A stretch of DNA of 64,000 nucleotides from Streptantibioticus silvisoli (GTDB lineage Bacteria > Actinomycetota > Actinomycetes > Streptomycetales > Streptomycetaceae): the NCBI RefSeq assembly GCF_027947535.2, contig NZ_JAAGKO020000004.1, forward strand, positions 1 through 64,000. Direction: 5' to 3'. Shown one piece after another: positions 17,814 through 27,324 of the stretch. Position numbers and translations under genes: made by a program. The notes under the pieces are model-generated. The model saw nothing but the letters and a program-made list of their open reading frames with translations. It had not been told where the DNA came from and did not search any database. Numbering within the stretch: position 1 is the stretch's first letter; each line of letters opens with the position of its first letter.

Positions 17814-20606
17814 ATGAGCGAGCACCGCCGCAAGCCGCCGCAGCCAAACGGCGGCGGGCGCGCCGCAGGCCGCCGCGGAGCACAGCCCCCGTCCCCGTCG
17901 CCGGCCGGGGGGCGTCCCACGCCTCCCCGGAGCGGCCCGGGTCCCTACGGCGGCAGAGATCCATCCGGTACCGGCGGCCCCTCGGGCCCCGGTGACACGA
18001 ACGGAACGGGGGGTGCGTACCGGGGGGCCCCGGCCCGGCACCACGACAGCGAACCGGAGCGGCCCTACGGCGGCCGCGCCGAGGCGCGCCGCGCCGCGCA
18101 GCGCGGCGGCCGGCGCCGGGCGGCCGGCGGACCCGACGGCCCCGGTGCCGGCGGCGGCCGCCGGGGCGGCGGCGGCACCGGTGGCGGCGGACGCGGTCCG
18201 AACGGACCCAACGGGCCCCACGGACCCAACGGCCCCAAGCCGAAGCGGCTGATCGACTACCCCCGCTGGGGCAAGCACGGCTGGCGTCGCTGGACGCCGT
18301 CGTGGCGGCAGTCGATGGGTATCACGGTGGCGTTCTGCGGCACCCTGGTGGCCCTGATCGGCGTCGCGTACCTGACGGTGGGCGTGCCCAGCGAGAACGC
18401 GGCCGCCGCGACCCAGAAGAACGTCTACTACTGGGCCGACGGGACGCCGATGGTGGTCTCCGGCGGCGGCGACCTCAACCGGCAGATCGTCGACATCCAG
18501 GACATTCCCAAGCCGATGCAGAACGCCGTGGTCTCCGCGGAGAACGCGACGTTCTGGACCGACTCCGGGATCGACCCGCAGGGCGTCGCACGGGCGATCG
18601 TGAAGATGGCCGAGGGAGGTGAGACGCAGAGCGGTTCGACCATCACGCAGCAGTACGTGAAGAACACCTACCTCGACCAGAGCCAGACGGTCACCCGCAA
18701 GTTCAAGGAGATGCTCATCTCCATCAAGGTCGGCGAGCAGATGCCCAAGTCGAAGATCCTCGCGGGCTATCTCAACACCGGCTACTACGGGCGCGGCGCG
18801 TACGGCATCCAGGCCGCCTCGCAGGCCTACTACGGGATCGACTGCGACAAGCTGAGCGTGTCCCAGTCGGCGTTCATGGGCGCGCTGCTCAACGGCCCCA
18901 ACCTCTACGACCCCAACGGCGGTATCGGGCCCGGCGCCACGCCGAGCGAGAACCTGACCCGGGCGAAGGCCCGGTGGAGCTGGATCCTCGACCGCGAGGT
19001 GGACACGCACGACCTGACCCCTTCCCAGCGGGCGCAGTACAAGACCTTCCCGATGCCCAAGCCGCCGAAGCCGGCCACCAACAAGGCGGGCCAGATCGGT
19101 TATCTGACCGACCTGGCGGACAACTACGTCGAGGCCAGCAGCCCGGTCACCGCGCGCGACCTGGCGCAAGGCGGCTACCAGATCTACACGACCTTCAACA
19201 AGAAGGACGTGATGGCGATGCAGAAGGCGGTCACCGACGTCACCAAGGCCAGCTTCAACACGAAGCTGCGGCCCAAGACCGACACCTACGTGCAGTTCGG
19301 CGGTGCGTCGGTGGTGCCGGGAGACGGCGCGATCAGAGCCATCTACGGCGGCGTGGACTACCTGAAGCACTTCACCGACAACGCCGACTACACCGGCGCG
19401 CAGGTGGGCTCGACGTTCAAACCGTTCGTCCTGGCGGCCGCCATGCAGTACGGCGTGCGGGATCCCAACGGGCCCACGGAGCAACCACTGTCGGAGCGGA
19501 CGATCGTCTCGCCCAAGAGTGAGTATCCGGGCAAGAACAACTGGAAGGTCCTGCAGTACAACGGCCAGGTGTGGACCGACAAGGACGGCAAGGAGTGGCT
19601 CCAGGCCAACGACGAGAGTGACAACTTCCCGTCGAACACCCTGGAACACGCCATGCAGGAGTCGGTGAACTCCACCTACGTCCAGCTCGGCATGGACGTC
19701 GGCACCGACATGGTGCAGAAGTCGGCCCTGGCGGCCGGCGTCAACAAGGACAGCCTGGCCAGCGACCAGTACCCGTCGTTCTCCATCGGCACCTCCTCGC
19801 CGTCGGCGATCCGGATGGCCGACGCCTACTCCACCTTCGCCTCGAACGGTGAGCACTACGAGCCGTACTCGGTGACCAAGGTGGAGCAGAAGGGTGTGGC
19901 GATCTACCAGCACCACTCCACCTCGACCCAGGCCTACAGCTCCGCGGTGGCGCAGAACGTCACCGGCGTCCTTCAGGACGTGGTCCAGCACGGCACCGGC
20001 ACCTACGCGCTGAACCTGGGCCGCCCGGCGGCGGGCAAGACCGGCACCACCGACAGCAACAAGTCGGCGTGGTTCACCGGTTACACCCCGCAACTGGCGA
20101 CGTCCATCGGCATGTTCCGGATGAACGACCAGGCCAAGCCCCCGACGTTCCTGCCCATGTACGGCCTCGGCGGCAACGCCAAGATCTTCGGCGCGTCCTA
20201 CCCGACGGAGATCTGGACCGCGTACATGAAGCAGGCGCTGGCCGGCCAGCCGGTCAAGCAGTTCCCGCCGGTGCCCAAGCTGGGCACCGCGGTCAACGCG
20301 CACGGCGCCAGTTCCTCGCCGTCGCCGTCGGCGACCCCGTCGCCCAGCGCGTCGGCGTCCACCTCACCGTCCCCGTCGATCTCGCCGTCGGTCTCGGGCA
20401 CCCCGCTGCCCGGCCCGTCCGACAGCTGCGGTTTCTTCGGCTGCCAGCCCGGCGGCGGCACCGGCGGTGGCAACGGCGGCACCGGGGGCGGCGGCATGCC
20501 GTCCACCACGCCGAGTACCGGCCCCGGGACCGGGGGCGGCAACAACGGCGGAGGCAACAACGGTGGCGGGGCCAACGGCGGACTGTTCGGTGGCAACACC
20601 GGATAG
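17814..20606 (+). CDS. Class A penicillin-binding protein (transglycosylase/transpeptidase)
   Basis: A 930-residue bifunctional peptidoglycan synthase. Residues 1-145 are a Gly/Pro/Arg-rich cytoplasmic tail and one membrane helix is at about 168-188. The GT51 transglycosylase domain shows AENATFW (about 240) and STITQQY (about 274). The transpeptidase domain has SxxK as STFK (about 532), SVN (about 616) and KTGTT (about 741). The C-terminus is a Ser/Pro then Gly/Asn-rich tail. The ATG at 17814 (GGAAG just upstream) is preferred over an earlier in-frame codon that would overlap the small leader frame. A terminator follows. Confidence 0.96.
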   Translation: MSEHRRKPPQPNGGGRAAGRRGAQPPSPSPAGGRPTPPRSGPGPYGGRDPSGTGGPSGPGDTNGTGGAYRGAPARHHDSEPERPYGGRAEARRAAQRGGRRRAAGGPDGPGAGGGRRGGGGTGGGGRGPNGPNGPHGPNGPKPKRLIDYPRWGKHGWRRWTPSWRQSMGITVAFCGTLVALIGVAYLTVGVPSENAAAATQKNVYYWADGTPMVVSGGGDLNRQIVDIQDIPKPMQNAVVSAENATFWTDSGIDPQGVARAIVKMAEGGETQSGSTITQQYVKNTYLDQSQTVTRKFKEMLISIKVGEQMPKSKILAGYLNTGYYGRGAYGIQAASQAYYGIDCDKLSVSQSAFMGALLNGPNLYDPNGGIGPGATPSENLTRAKARWSWILDREVDTHDLTPSQRAQYKTFPMPKPPKPATNKAGQIGYLTDLADNYVEASSPVTARDLAQGGYQIYTTFNKKDVMAMQKAVTDVTKASFNTKLRPKTDTYVQFGGASVVPGDGAIRAIYGGVDYLKHFTDNADYTGAQVGSTFKPFVLAAAMQYGVRDPNGPTEQPLSERTIVSPKSEYPGKNNWKVLQYNGQVWTDKDGKEWLQANDESDNFPSNTLEHAMQESVNSTYVQLGMDVGTDMVQKSALAAGVNKDSLASDQYPSFSIGTSSPSAIRMADAYSTFASNGEHYEPYSVTKVEQKGVAIYQHHSTSTQAYSSAVAQNVTGVLQDVVQHGTGTYALNLGRPAAGKTGTTDSNKSAWFTGYTPQLATSIGMFRMNDQAKPPTFLPMYGLGGNAKIFGASYPTEIWTAYMKQALAGQPVKQFPPVPKLGTAVNAHGASSSPSPSATPSPSASASTSPSPSISPSVSGTPLPGPSDSCGFFGCQPGGGTGGGNGGTGGGGMPSTTPSTGPGTGGGNNGGGNNGGGANGGLFGGNTG

Positions 20607-20635
20607 CCCCCGCCGCACGCCCGGATGAACACCGC

Positions 20636-20672
20636 GAAGGCCGCGGGACGCGACAGACGTCCCGCGGCCTTC
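20636..20672. terminator. Terminator after the PBP gene
   Basis: A perfect 15-bp stem with a 7-base loop begins 30 bp past the stop codon. It shows that the next gene cannot start at the in-frame ATG at 20625. Confidence 0.9.
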
Positions 20673-20720
20673 GTCATGCCTCGCGCCCGGCCCCCGGGCG
20701 GGTACGGCAGGATGTCCCGC

Positions 20721-22232
20721 ATGACGACCGTGCGCGAGAACGACGAGAGCGCCGCGGCCGGGCGGGGCCCGGCGGTGCTGCCCAGCGCCGAGGATCCGGT
20801 GGCCCGGGCCGGCAGCGAGCTGATCGGCGGCCCGGCCGGCCGCCGCGCGATCTCCGACCGCCGCGGCTGGTGGAACCCGGTGCGGATCATCGTCCTCGCC
20901 GCCATCGTGCTGTTCGCGCTGGGCATGGCCCAGAAGGTGCCCTGCTACGACCACGCCTGGTTCTTCGGCGCCAACGACCAGTACACCCACGCCTGCTACT
21001 CCGACATCCCGCACCTGTTCTTCGCCCGCGGCTTCGCCGACGACCAGGTGCCGTACTTCGACCACATCCCCAACGGCATCTCCGGCGGCATGGGGTACCT
21101 GGAATACCCGGTGCTGACCGGGCTGTTCATGGAGATCGCCTCCTGGCTGACCCCGCACGGCTCCGACCTGGTGCACCGCGAGCAGGTGTACTGGCTGGTC
21201 AACGCCGCGATGCTGCTGGTCTGCGCGGTGGTCACCGTCGTCGCGGTCGCCCGCACCCACCGGCGCCGCCCGTGGGACGCGCTGCTGGTCGCGCTGGCCC
21301 CCGCGCTGGCGCTGACCGCCACCATCAACTGGGACCTGCTGGCGGTCGCGCTGACGGCCGTCGGGATGCTGCTGTGGGCCCGCTCACGGCCGGTGGCGGC
21401 CGGCCTGCTGCTGGGACTGGCCACCGCCGCCAAGCTCTACCCCGTGCTGCTGCTGGGCCCGCTGCTCTTCCTGTGCCTGCGTGGCGGGCGGATGCGGCCG
21501 TACCTGAAGTGCGTGGCCGCCGCCGCTGCCGCCTGGCTGGTGGCGGACCTGCCGGTGATGTGGCTGGCCTGGCCGGGCTGGAAGCAGTTCTACTCCTACA
21601 GCCAGACCCGGGGCATCGACTTCGGCTCGGTGTGGCTGATGATCTCCCAGCGCACCGGCCTGCCGATCTCGGTCGGGCTGGCCAACGGCCTGGCGACCGC
21701 GCTGATGGTGCTGGCCTGCCTGCTGATCGCCCTGCTGGCCCTGGGCGCCCCGCGCCGCCCGCGCTTCGCCCAGCTCGCCTTCCTGGTGGTGGCCGCGTTC
21801 ATCCTGACCAACAAGGTCTACTCGCCGCAGTACGTGCTGTGGCTGATCCCGCTGGCCGCGCTGGCCCGGCCGCGCTGGCGCGACTTCCTGATCTGGCAGG
21901 CGTGCGAGGTGATGTACTTCCTCGGCATCTGGATGTACCTGTCGTACACCACCGGCGGCAACGACAAGGGCCTGCCGATGGGTGGCTACGACATCGCGAT
22001 CGCGCTGCACCTGATCGGCACGGCCTACCTGTGCTTCATGGTGGTCCGCGACGCCATGCGGTCGGGCAACGACCCGGTCCGGCTGGACGGCTCCGACGAC
22101 CCCTCCGGCGGGGTGCTGGACGGCGCGCCCGACATGGTCACGCTGGGCGGCGGCCGGGTGGCCGGCGGCCGACGCCGCGCGAGCGGCAGGCCCGCCGCCC
22201 CGGTGCCACCGGACGGCCGGCCCCTCGACTGA
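20721..22232 (+). CDS. Polytopic membrane glycosyltransferase, GT87-like
   Basis: A 503-residue membrane protein with about 60 cytoplasmic N-terminal residues and roughly ten hydrophobic segments. Features match the polyprenol-phosphate-dependent GT-C/GT87 family: an early extracytoplasmic loop with acidic and aromatic residues (HAWFFGANDQYTH, then YLEYPVLTGLFM) and later YSPQYVLWLIPL. Such enzymes transfer a sugar from a lipid carrier at the outer membrane face. The start is ATG 20721, nine bases after GGCAGGA. The acceptor is unknown; position between the PBP and FemX genes suggests a role in envelope assembly. Confidence 0.8.
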   Translation: MTTVRENDESAAAGRGPAVLPSAEDPVARAGSELIGGPAGRRAISDRRGWWNPVRIIVLAAIVLFALGMAQKVPCYDHAWFFGANDQYTHACYSDIPHLFFARGFADDQVPYFDHIPNGISGGMGYLEYPVLTGLFMEIASWLTPHGSDLVHREQVYWLVNAAMLLVCAVVTVVAVARTHRRRPWDALLVALAPALALTATINWDLLAVALTAVGMLLWARSRPVAAGLLLGLATAAKLYPVLLLGPLLFLCLRGGRMRPYLKCVAAAAAAWLVADLPVMWLAWPGWKQFYSYSQTRGIDFGSVWLMISQRTGLPISVGLANGLATALMVLACLLIALLALGAPRRPRFAQLAFLVVAAFILTNKVYSPQYVLWLIPLAALARPRWRDFLIWQACEVMYFLGIWMYLSYTTGGNDKGLPMGGYDIAIALHLIGTAYLCFMVVRDAMRSGNDPVRLDGSDDPSGGVLDGAPDMVTLGGGRVAGGRRRASGRPAAPVPPDGRPLD

Positions 22233-22249
22233 CCCCGCCCCCGACTCCG

Positions 22250-22283
22250 CGACCGGCGCCGCCGGCCGGCCGAGCGCCGGTCG
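22250..22283. terminator. Convergent terminator hairpin
   Basis: Ten-base arms (CGACCGGCGC and its complement) enclose a 14-base GC-rich loop between two convergent genes. Confidence 0.6.
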
Positions 22284-22292
22284 GCGGTCCGC

Positions 22293-23324
22293 TCAGCGGT
22301 CGACGATGCGGTCGAACTGCGTGGTGGTGTGCCGCAGGTGCGCCACCAGCTCGTCGCCGACCGCGGGCGGGGCGACGTCGCCGGGCAGGAAGAGGATCGA
22401 CACCTGCATGTGCGGCGGCTCGGCGAACCACCGCTGCTTGCCGGCCCACACGAACGGGGACAGGTTCCGGTTGACGGTGGCCAGGCCGGCCCGTGCGACG
22501 CCCTTGGCGCGCGGCATGACGCCGTGCACCGCCTTGGGGGCCTCCAGACCCACCCCGTGCGAGGTGCCGCCCGCCACGACCACCAGGTGGCCGTCGCCGG
22601 CCGCCCGCTGCTGGCGGTAGCCGTACCGCTCGTTCTTCGCGATCCGGGTGACGTCCAGCACCGCGCCGCGGTACACCGTCGCGTCGTGGTCGCCCAGCCA
22701 CAGCCGGGTGCCGATCCGGGCCCGGAACCGGGTCTGCGGGAACTGCTGCTGGAGGGCGGCCTGCTCCTGCGGCTTCAGGTGGCTGACGAACATGGTGTTC
22801 AACGGCAGCCGGGCACCGCGCAGCCGTTCCATCCAGGTGAAGACCTCCTCCACCGCGTCCGAGCCGTCGGCCCGGTCCAGCGGCAGGTGGATGGCGAAGC
22901 CCTCCAGCCGGACGTCCTCGATGGCGTGCTGGAGCTTGCCCAGGTCGTCCTCGGTGACGCCGTGCCGCCGCATCGAGCTCATGACCTCGATGACGACCCG
23001 CGCGCCGACCAGCCCGCGCACCCCTTCGACGGAGGAGACCGAGCGGATGACCCGGTCCGGCAGCGGCACCGGCTCCTCGCCGACCCGGTACGGGGTCAGG
23101 ACCAGCAGGTCGCCGCCGAACCAGTCCTTGATCCGGGCGGCCTCGTACGTCGTGCCGACGGCGAGCATGTCGGAGCCCAGCCGGGTGGCCTCGTCCGCCA
23201 GCCGCTCGTGGCCGAAGCCGTAGCCGTTGCCCTTGCAGACCGGGATCAGGGCGGGGAACTGGTCCACCACGGACTTGTGGTGCGCACGCCAGCGCGCGGT
23301 GTCGACGTACAGGGTGAGCGCCAT
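22293..23324 (-). CDS. Alanine-racemase-like PLP protein
   Basis: A 343-residue protein with the alanine-racemase barrel. The pyridoxal-phosphate lysine motif, normally VKANAYGHG, reads CKGNGYGFG with the lysine kept. RIGTRLWLGD corresponds to the usual RxGxxLYG segment, and the C-terminal barrel keeps only a weak trace (HMQVSILF, VGDEL). The usual GYGDG and CMDQ segments with the second catalytic base are not evident. It lies 58 bp after femX on the same strand. I infer a cell-wall role linked to FemX, but racemase activity is uncertain. Confidence 0.8.
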   Translation of the reverse strand: MALTLYVDTARWRAHHKSVVDQFPALIPVCKGNGYGFGHERLADEATRLGSDMLAVGTTYEAARIKDWFGGDLLVLTPYRVGEEPVPLPDRVIRSVSSVEGVRGLVGARVVIEVMSSMRRHGVTEDDLGKLQHAIEDVRLEGFAIHLPLDRADGSDAVEEVFTWMERLRGARLPLNTMFVSHLKPQEQAALQQQFPQTRFRARIGTRLWLGDHDATVYRGAVLDVTRIAKNERYGYRQQRAAGDGHLVVVAGGTSHGVGLEAPKAVHGVMPRAKGVARAGLATVNRNLSPFVWAGKQRWFAEPPHMQVSILFLPGDVAPPAVGDELVAHLRHTTTQFDRIVDR

Positions 23325-23382
23325 GGCGGTGTCGGGACCTTCCTGGTGAAGGGTGGAACGGGAAGCGGCGCGGACCGTGCGG

Positions 23383-24501
23383 TCAGCGGCGCGACATGTA
23401 GATGTCGAGGGCCTTGTGAAGCAGCTTGTTCAGCGGGAAGTCCCACTCACCCAAGTATTCTGCCGCCTGGCCACCGGTACCCACCTTGAACTGGATGAGG
23501 CCGAAAAGGTGATCCGTCTCGTCCAGCGAGTCGCTGATGCCGCGCAGGTCGTACACGCTCGCCCCCATCGCGTGGGCGTCCTGGAGCATCCGCCACTGCA
23601 TGGCGTTGCTGGGCCGCACCTCGCGCTTGTGGTTCGCGGAGGCACCGTAGGAGTACCAGACGTGGCCGCCGACGATGAGCATGGTGGCCGCGGCGACCGC
23701 CTCACCCTCGTGCATGGCGAAGTACAGCCGCATCCGGTTGGGGTCCTCGGAGTTGAGGACGGTCCACATCCGCTGGAAGTACGACAGCGGGCGCGGCCGG
23801 AAGTGGTCGCGCTCGGCGGTGACCTCGTACAGCTGCTGCCACAGCGGGAGCTGGTCGTAGCCGCCCTGCACCACCTGGACGCCGGCCTTCTCGGCCTTCT
23901 TGATGTTGCGGCGCCACAGCTGGTTGAACCCCTTGAGCAGGTCCTCCGGTCTGCGGTCCGTCAGCGGGACCTGGAAGACGTAGCGCGGCTGGACGTCGCC
24001 GAAGCCGGCGCCGCCGTCCTCACCCTGCTGCCAGCCCATGCGGCGCAGCCGGTCGGAGACCTCGAAGGCGCGCGGTTCGATCACGCTGGCCTCGATGTCG
24101 CGCAGCCGCTTGACGTCCGGGTCGGCGATACCGGCCTTGATGGCGGCGGTGTCCCAGCGCCGGATGATGACCGGCGGTCCCATCTTCACCGTGAAGGCGC
24201 CCTGCGCCTTCAGGTGCGCCAGCATCGGGCGCAGCCACTCCTCCAGGTTGGGCGCGTACCAGTTGATGACGGGCCCCTCGGGGAGGTACGCCAGGTACCT
24301 CTTCACCTTGGGAAGTTGACGGTAGAGGACCAGGCCGACACCGACCAGACGGTCCTCGGCGTCGAACCAGCCCAGGTTCTCCGAGCGCCACTCGGCCTTC
24401 ACGCCGGCCCACGCGGGAACCTGCATGTGGCTGGCGGCGGGCAGGCTCTGGATGTACGCCAGATGCTGCTCGGGACTGATGGTCCTCAGGGTCAGGCTCA
24501 T
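23383..24501 (-). CDS. femX: FemX-like aminoacyl transferase for peptidoglycan bridge formation
   Basis: A 372-residue protein of the FemABX family, which use aminoacyl-tRNA to add amino acids to lipid II. Two GNAT-like halves are apparent: an N-terminal half with HMQVPAWAGVKAEWRSENLG and a C-terminal half with HVWYSYGASANHKREVRPSN followed by YDLRGISDSLDETDHLFG. A basic stretch, WRRNIKKAEKAGV, lies between. Streptomyces coelicolor FemX adds the single glycine of its cross-bridge; I infer the same here. The ATG is 24501. Confidence 0.9.
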   Translation of the reverse strand: MSLTLRTISPEQHLAYIQSLPAASHMQVPAWAGVKAEWRSENLGWFDAEDRLVGVGLVLYRQLPKVKRYLAYLPEGPVINWYAPNLEEWLRPMLAHLKAQGAFTVKMGPPVIIRRWDTAAIKAGIADPDVKRLRDIEASVIEPRAFEVSDRLRRMGWQQGEDGGAGFGDVQPRYVFQVPLTDRRPEDLLKGFNQLWRRNIKKAEKAGVQVVQGGYDQLPLWQQLYEVTAERDHFRPRPLSYFQRMWTVLNSEDPNRMRLYFAMHEGEAVAAATMLIVGGHVWYSYGASANHKREVRPSNAMQWRMLQDAHAMGASVYDLRGISDSLDETDHLFGLIQFKVGTGGQAAEYLGEWDFPLNKLLHKALDIYMSRR

Positions 24502-24635
24502 TCGTGGCGCTCCCCACGCTTGCGGGTTCCAACCGGACTACCGGCGGAAGCCTACTGCGCGTGGGGAACGCCCCGTTCTGCGGCGTGACGCTCTCCGCGG
24601 TGCGTGGCGCCTTCGGGGCCGCGCGGCGGCGGTGG

Positions 24636-24944
24636 TCACATACCGCCCCACAGACCGCCGTGCGCGATCCCGAGGGCCAGGCCGAGCCCGGCGCAGCCGA
24701 GCCCGATCACCGCGATGAAGCGCTCGCCGGTGGTCTGGGAGACAAACTGCGCGTAGCCGCCGGTCAGGAAGCCGGCCAGGCCGGCCCAGGAGCTGATCAG
24801 GTGCAGGCTCGGGAAGATCGCCGTGATGACCGCGAGCAGTCCCAGAACGGCGGTGGCCAGCGCCAGCCCGTTCTCCCGTGGATGGGCCTTGCCGTCGGAA
24901 TTGAGCAGGCTCATGACGTCGTGGGGCCGGTAGGTCTGTGACAT
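24636..24944 (-). CDS. Small three-helix membrane protein (unknown function)
   Basis: A 102-residue protein beginning MSQTYRPHDVMSLLNSD, with GGAGGT eight bases before the ATG. Hydrophobic segments lie at about residues 26-45, 50-70 and 78-98. I do not recognise a characterised family. It is divergent from rpsF. Confidence 0.75.
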   Translation of the reverse strand: MSQTYRPHDVMSLLNSDGKAHPRENGLALATAVLGLLAVITAIFPSLHLISSWAGLAGFLTGGYAQFVSQTTGERFIAVIGLGCAGLGLALGIAHGGLWGGM

Positions 24945-25067
24945 GGGGCACCTCCGTGAACGGAAGGTCGCGCGCGTCGTGGCGCCGTGCAAACCCTTGT
25001 GTACAGATTGTCCCCGCTACCGGCCGATTTCAAGCCGGGGGTGGTTGACAGGTAGTGTGGACCGTCT

Positions 25068-25132
25068 GCACCGGTGAGCCTTCTTGCCGGTGCGACGCAC
25101 AGTAAACCCTCCTGTCACGGAAACGCCGTGAC
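25068..25132 (+). promoter_or_regulatory. rpsF leader with two hairpins (possible S6:S18 control)
   Basis: Two stem-loops precede rpsF: GCACCGG pairing with CCGGTGC (from 25068), and GTCACGG pairing with CCGTGAC (25114-25132). Leaders of rpsF operons in many bacteria bind the S6:S18 complex; whether this one carries that motif needs structure modelling. A TTGACA (25045-25050) could be the -35 box, without a clear -10. Confidence 0.35.
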
Positions 25133-25161
25133 CGCTGAGTCCAGAGGAGGTGGGTTCCACC

Positions 25162-25452
25162 ATGCGTCACTACGAGGTAATGGTCATCCTCGACCCGGAT
25201 CTGGAGGAGCGCTCCGTCGCCCCCCTGATCGAGAGCTTCCTTGCCGTCATCCGCAACGGCGGTGGCAAGGTGGAGAAGGTCGACACCTGGGGGCGTCGTC
25301 GTCTCTCCTACGAGATCAACAAGAAGCCCGAGGGCATCTACTCGGTTCTCGACCTCAACGCCACGCCCGAGGTCGTCAAGGAGCTGGACCGTCAGCTCAA
25401 CCTGAACGAGTCGGTTCTGCGGACCAAGGTCCTCCGCCCGGAAATGCACTGA
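25162..25452 (+). CDS. rpsF: Ribosomal protein S6
   Basis: A 96-residue small-subunit protein with the S6 signature: [16 protein letters not shown] at the start and [14 protein letters not shown] in the middle. The ATG at 25162 follows AGAGGAGGTGGG. It is the first gene of the S6-SSB-S18-L9 operon; S6 pairs with S18 on the ribosome platform. Confidence 0.98.
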   Translation: MRHYEVMVILDPDLEERSVAPLIESFLAVIRNGGGKVEKVDTWGRRRLSYEINKKPEGIYSVLDLNATPEVVKELDRQLNLNESVLRTKVLRPEMH

Positions 25453-25528
25453 GCGCCTCGCGCGCCCAGAGCTGAGTACGGCACCGAGCAGCCAGCAGCA
25501 CAGCACAACCGCCGAGAGGTCACCCACC

Positions 25529-26131
25529 ATGGCAGGCGAGACCGTCATCACGGTCGTCGGCAACCTTGTCGACGATCCCGAGCTGCGCTTCACCCCCTCC
25601 GGTGCGGCGGTCGCGAAGTTCCGTGTCGCGTCCACCCCCCGCACCTTCGACCGGCAGACCAATGAGTGGAAGGACGGCGAGAGCCTGTTCCTCACCTGCT
25701 CGGTCTGGCGGCAGGCGGCGGAGAACGCGGCCGAGTCACTTCAGCGCGGTATGCGCGTCATCGTGCAGGGCCGGCTCAAGCAGCGGTCGTACGAGGACCG
25801 CGAAGGCGTGAAGCGGACGGTCTACGAGCTCGACGTCGAAGAGGTCGGCGTCTCGCTGCGCAGCGCGACCGCCAAGGTCACCAAGACTGCCGGCCGCGGC
25901 GGCCAGGGTGGTCAGGGCGGCTACGGCGGTGGCCAGGGCGGCGGTCAGGGCGGCGGCAACTGGGGCGGCGGGAACTCCGGCGGCGGCGGTCAGGGCGGCA
26001 GCGCCCCGGCCGACGACCCGTGGGCGACCAGCGCACCGGCCGGCGGCCAGAGCGGCGGCGGTGGCGGCGGCAACTGGGGCGGAAGCTCCGGCGGCAGCGG
26101 CGGCGGCTACTCGGACGAGCCGCCCTTCTAA
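25529..26131 (+). CDS. ssb: Single-stranded DNA-binding protein
   Basis: A 200-residue SSB. The OB fold occupies residues 1-110 ([21 protein letters not shown], then [15 protein letters not shown]). A long Gly/Gln/Asn-rich linker is followed by the acidic tip DEPPF, which recruits replication and repair partners. The DNA of the linker is a GGC-rich tandem repeat. It lies 76 bp after rpsF and 42 bp before rpsR. Confidence 0.98.
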   Translation: MAGETVITVVGNLVDDPELRFTPSGAAVAKFRVASTPRTFDRQTNEWKDGESLFLTCSVWRQAAENAAESLQRGMRVIVQGRLKQRSYEDREGVKRTVYELDVEEVGVSLRSATAKVTKTAGRGGQGGQGGYGGGQGGGQGGGNWGGGNSGGGGQGGSAPADDPWATSAPAGGQSGGGGGGNWGGSSGGSGGGYSDEPPF

Positions 26132-26173
26132 GGGCGGTTGCACACCACTTCTTGATTTCACAGGAGAGAGAAC

Positions 26174-26410
26174 ATGGCGAAGCCGCCTCCGCGCAAGCCG
26201 AAGAAGAAGGTCTGCGCGTTCTGCAAGGACAAGGTCAACTACGTTGACTACAAGGACACGAACCTGCTGCGGAAGTTCATTTCCGACCGCGGCAAGATCC
26301 GTGCCCGCCGCGTGACCGGCAACTGCACGCAGCACCAGCGTGACGTCGCCACGGCCGTCAAGAACAGCCGTGAGATGGCGCTGCTGCCCTACACCTCGAC
26401 TGCTCGCTGA
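26174..26410 (+). CDS. rpsR: Ribosomal protein S18
   Basis: A 78-residue S18 with [25 protein letters not shown] and [12 protein letters not shown]. The cysteines (CxxC plus a later Cys) indicate the zinc-binding, C+ type. An ATG follows GGAGAGAGAAC. It is in the operon between ssb and rplI. Confidence 0.97.
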   Translation: MAKPPPRKPKKKVCAFCKDKVNYVDYKDTNLLRKFISDRGKIRARRVTGNCTQHQRDVATAVKNSREMALLPYTSTAR

Positions 26411-26427
26411 GAGAGGGTGACCGACGC

Positions 26428-26874
26428 ATGAAGATCATCCTCACCAACGAGGTCAGTGGCCTCGGTGCCGCAGGCGACGTCGTCGACGTCAAGGACGGCT
26501 ACGCCCGCAACTACCTGGTCCCCCGCGGCTTCGCGCTGCGCTGGACCAAGGGCGGCGAGAAGGACGTCGAGCAGATCCGCCGCGCGCGCCGGATCCGCGA
26601 GATCCACACCCTTGAGCAGGCCAACGAGGTCAAGGGCAAGCTCGAGAACGTCAAGATCAAGCTGTCGACCCGCGCGGGTGACACCGGCCGTCTCTTCGGC
26701 TCCGTCACCCCGGCCGACGTCGCCTCGGCGATCCAGGCCGCGGGCGGTCCCTCGGTGGACAAGCGCCGTGTCGCGCTCGTCGCGCCGATCAAGACCGTCG
26801 GTGCGCACCAGGTGACCATCAGCCTCCACCCGGAGGTCTCGGTCCGCCTCGACCTCGAGGTCGTCGGCGCCTGA
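26428..26874 (+). CDS. rplI: Ribosomal protein L9
   Basis: A 148-residue L9. The N-terminal domain has [17 protein letters not shown], a long connecting helix follows, and the C-terminal domain has [21 protein letters not shown]. It starts 17 bp after rpsR and is the last gene of the operon, with a strong terminator 25 bp past its stop. Confidence 0.98.
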   Translation: MKIILTNEVSGLGAAGDVVDVKDGYARNYLVPRGFALRWTKGGEKDVEQIRRARRIREIHTLEQANEVKGKLENVKIKLSTRAGDTGRLFGSVTPADVASAIQAAGGPSVDKRRVALVAPIKTVGAHQVTISLHPEVSVRLDLEVVGA

Positions 26875-26898
26875 CCTGAGCGCTCCGCGCAGTCATGA

Positions 26899-26938
26899 CG
26901 CAGGGCCGGTCCTCCCCTCGGGGAGGACCGGCCCTGCG
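26899..26938. terminator. Terminator of the rpsF-rplI operon
   Basis: An 18-bp perfect stem with a CTCG loop lies 25 bp after the rplI stop. Confidence 0.9.
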
Positions 26939-26953
26939 GCTGTTCCGGGTCAT

Positions 26954-26967
26954 GTTTCACGTGAAAC
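26954..26967. other. parS site 6
   Basis: Exact GTTTCACGTGAAAC in the gap after rplI. Confidence 0.95.
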
Positions 26968-26992
26968 GGGATGGGCCGCGCGGGGTTGCCGG

Positions 26993-27221
26993 GGCCGCGT
27001 GGGGTGCGCTTGGCCGGTGTGGTGCTGCCGGCTCCGCCGGAGGGCGGCGTGGCCCGGGCGGGGTGGTGTGGCGTGGCGGGCCGTGTGGCGTGCTTGAGGC
27101 CGCGTGGGGTGTGCCTGGCCGGTGCGATGCTGCCGGCTCCGCCGGAGGGCGGCGCGTGGATGGTGTGGTGCTGGCTCGGCTGGTGTGCGGCGCGTTCTGG
27201 ACGGTGTCGGCTCCGCCGGAG
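26993..27221. repeat. Two 60-bp direct repeats plus a partial third, between parS sites
   Basis: Copies at 26993-27052 and 27098-27159 share GGCCGCGTGGGGTG, TGGCCGGTG and the core GGCTCCGCCGGAGGGCGGC. A third fragment (GGCTCCGCCGGAG) is at 27209-27221. Apart from this and the parS sites I see nothing coding between 26875 and 27408. Confidence 0.7.
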
Positions 27222-27290
27222 TAGGCGCCGGCCCGGTAGGAGCGCGACCCGGCCCGGGGCATGCCGAGCCGCTCTTGCTTCAGGGGTCAT

Positions 27291-27304
27291 GTTTCACGTG
27301 AAAC
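27291..27304. other. parS site 7
   Basis: Exact GTTTCACGTGAAAC; its centre is 34 bp from that of site 8. Confidence 0.95.
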
Positions 27305-27324
27305 GAGGCCGGTGGCCGGTACGT

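Noticed and set aside
20625-20720. Upstream ATG for the GT87-like gene
   Set aside because: It lies just ahead of and reads through the PBP terminator hairpin; ATG 20721 has a proper ribosome site.
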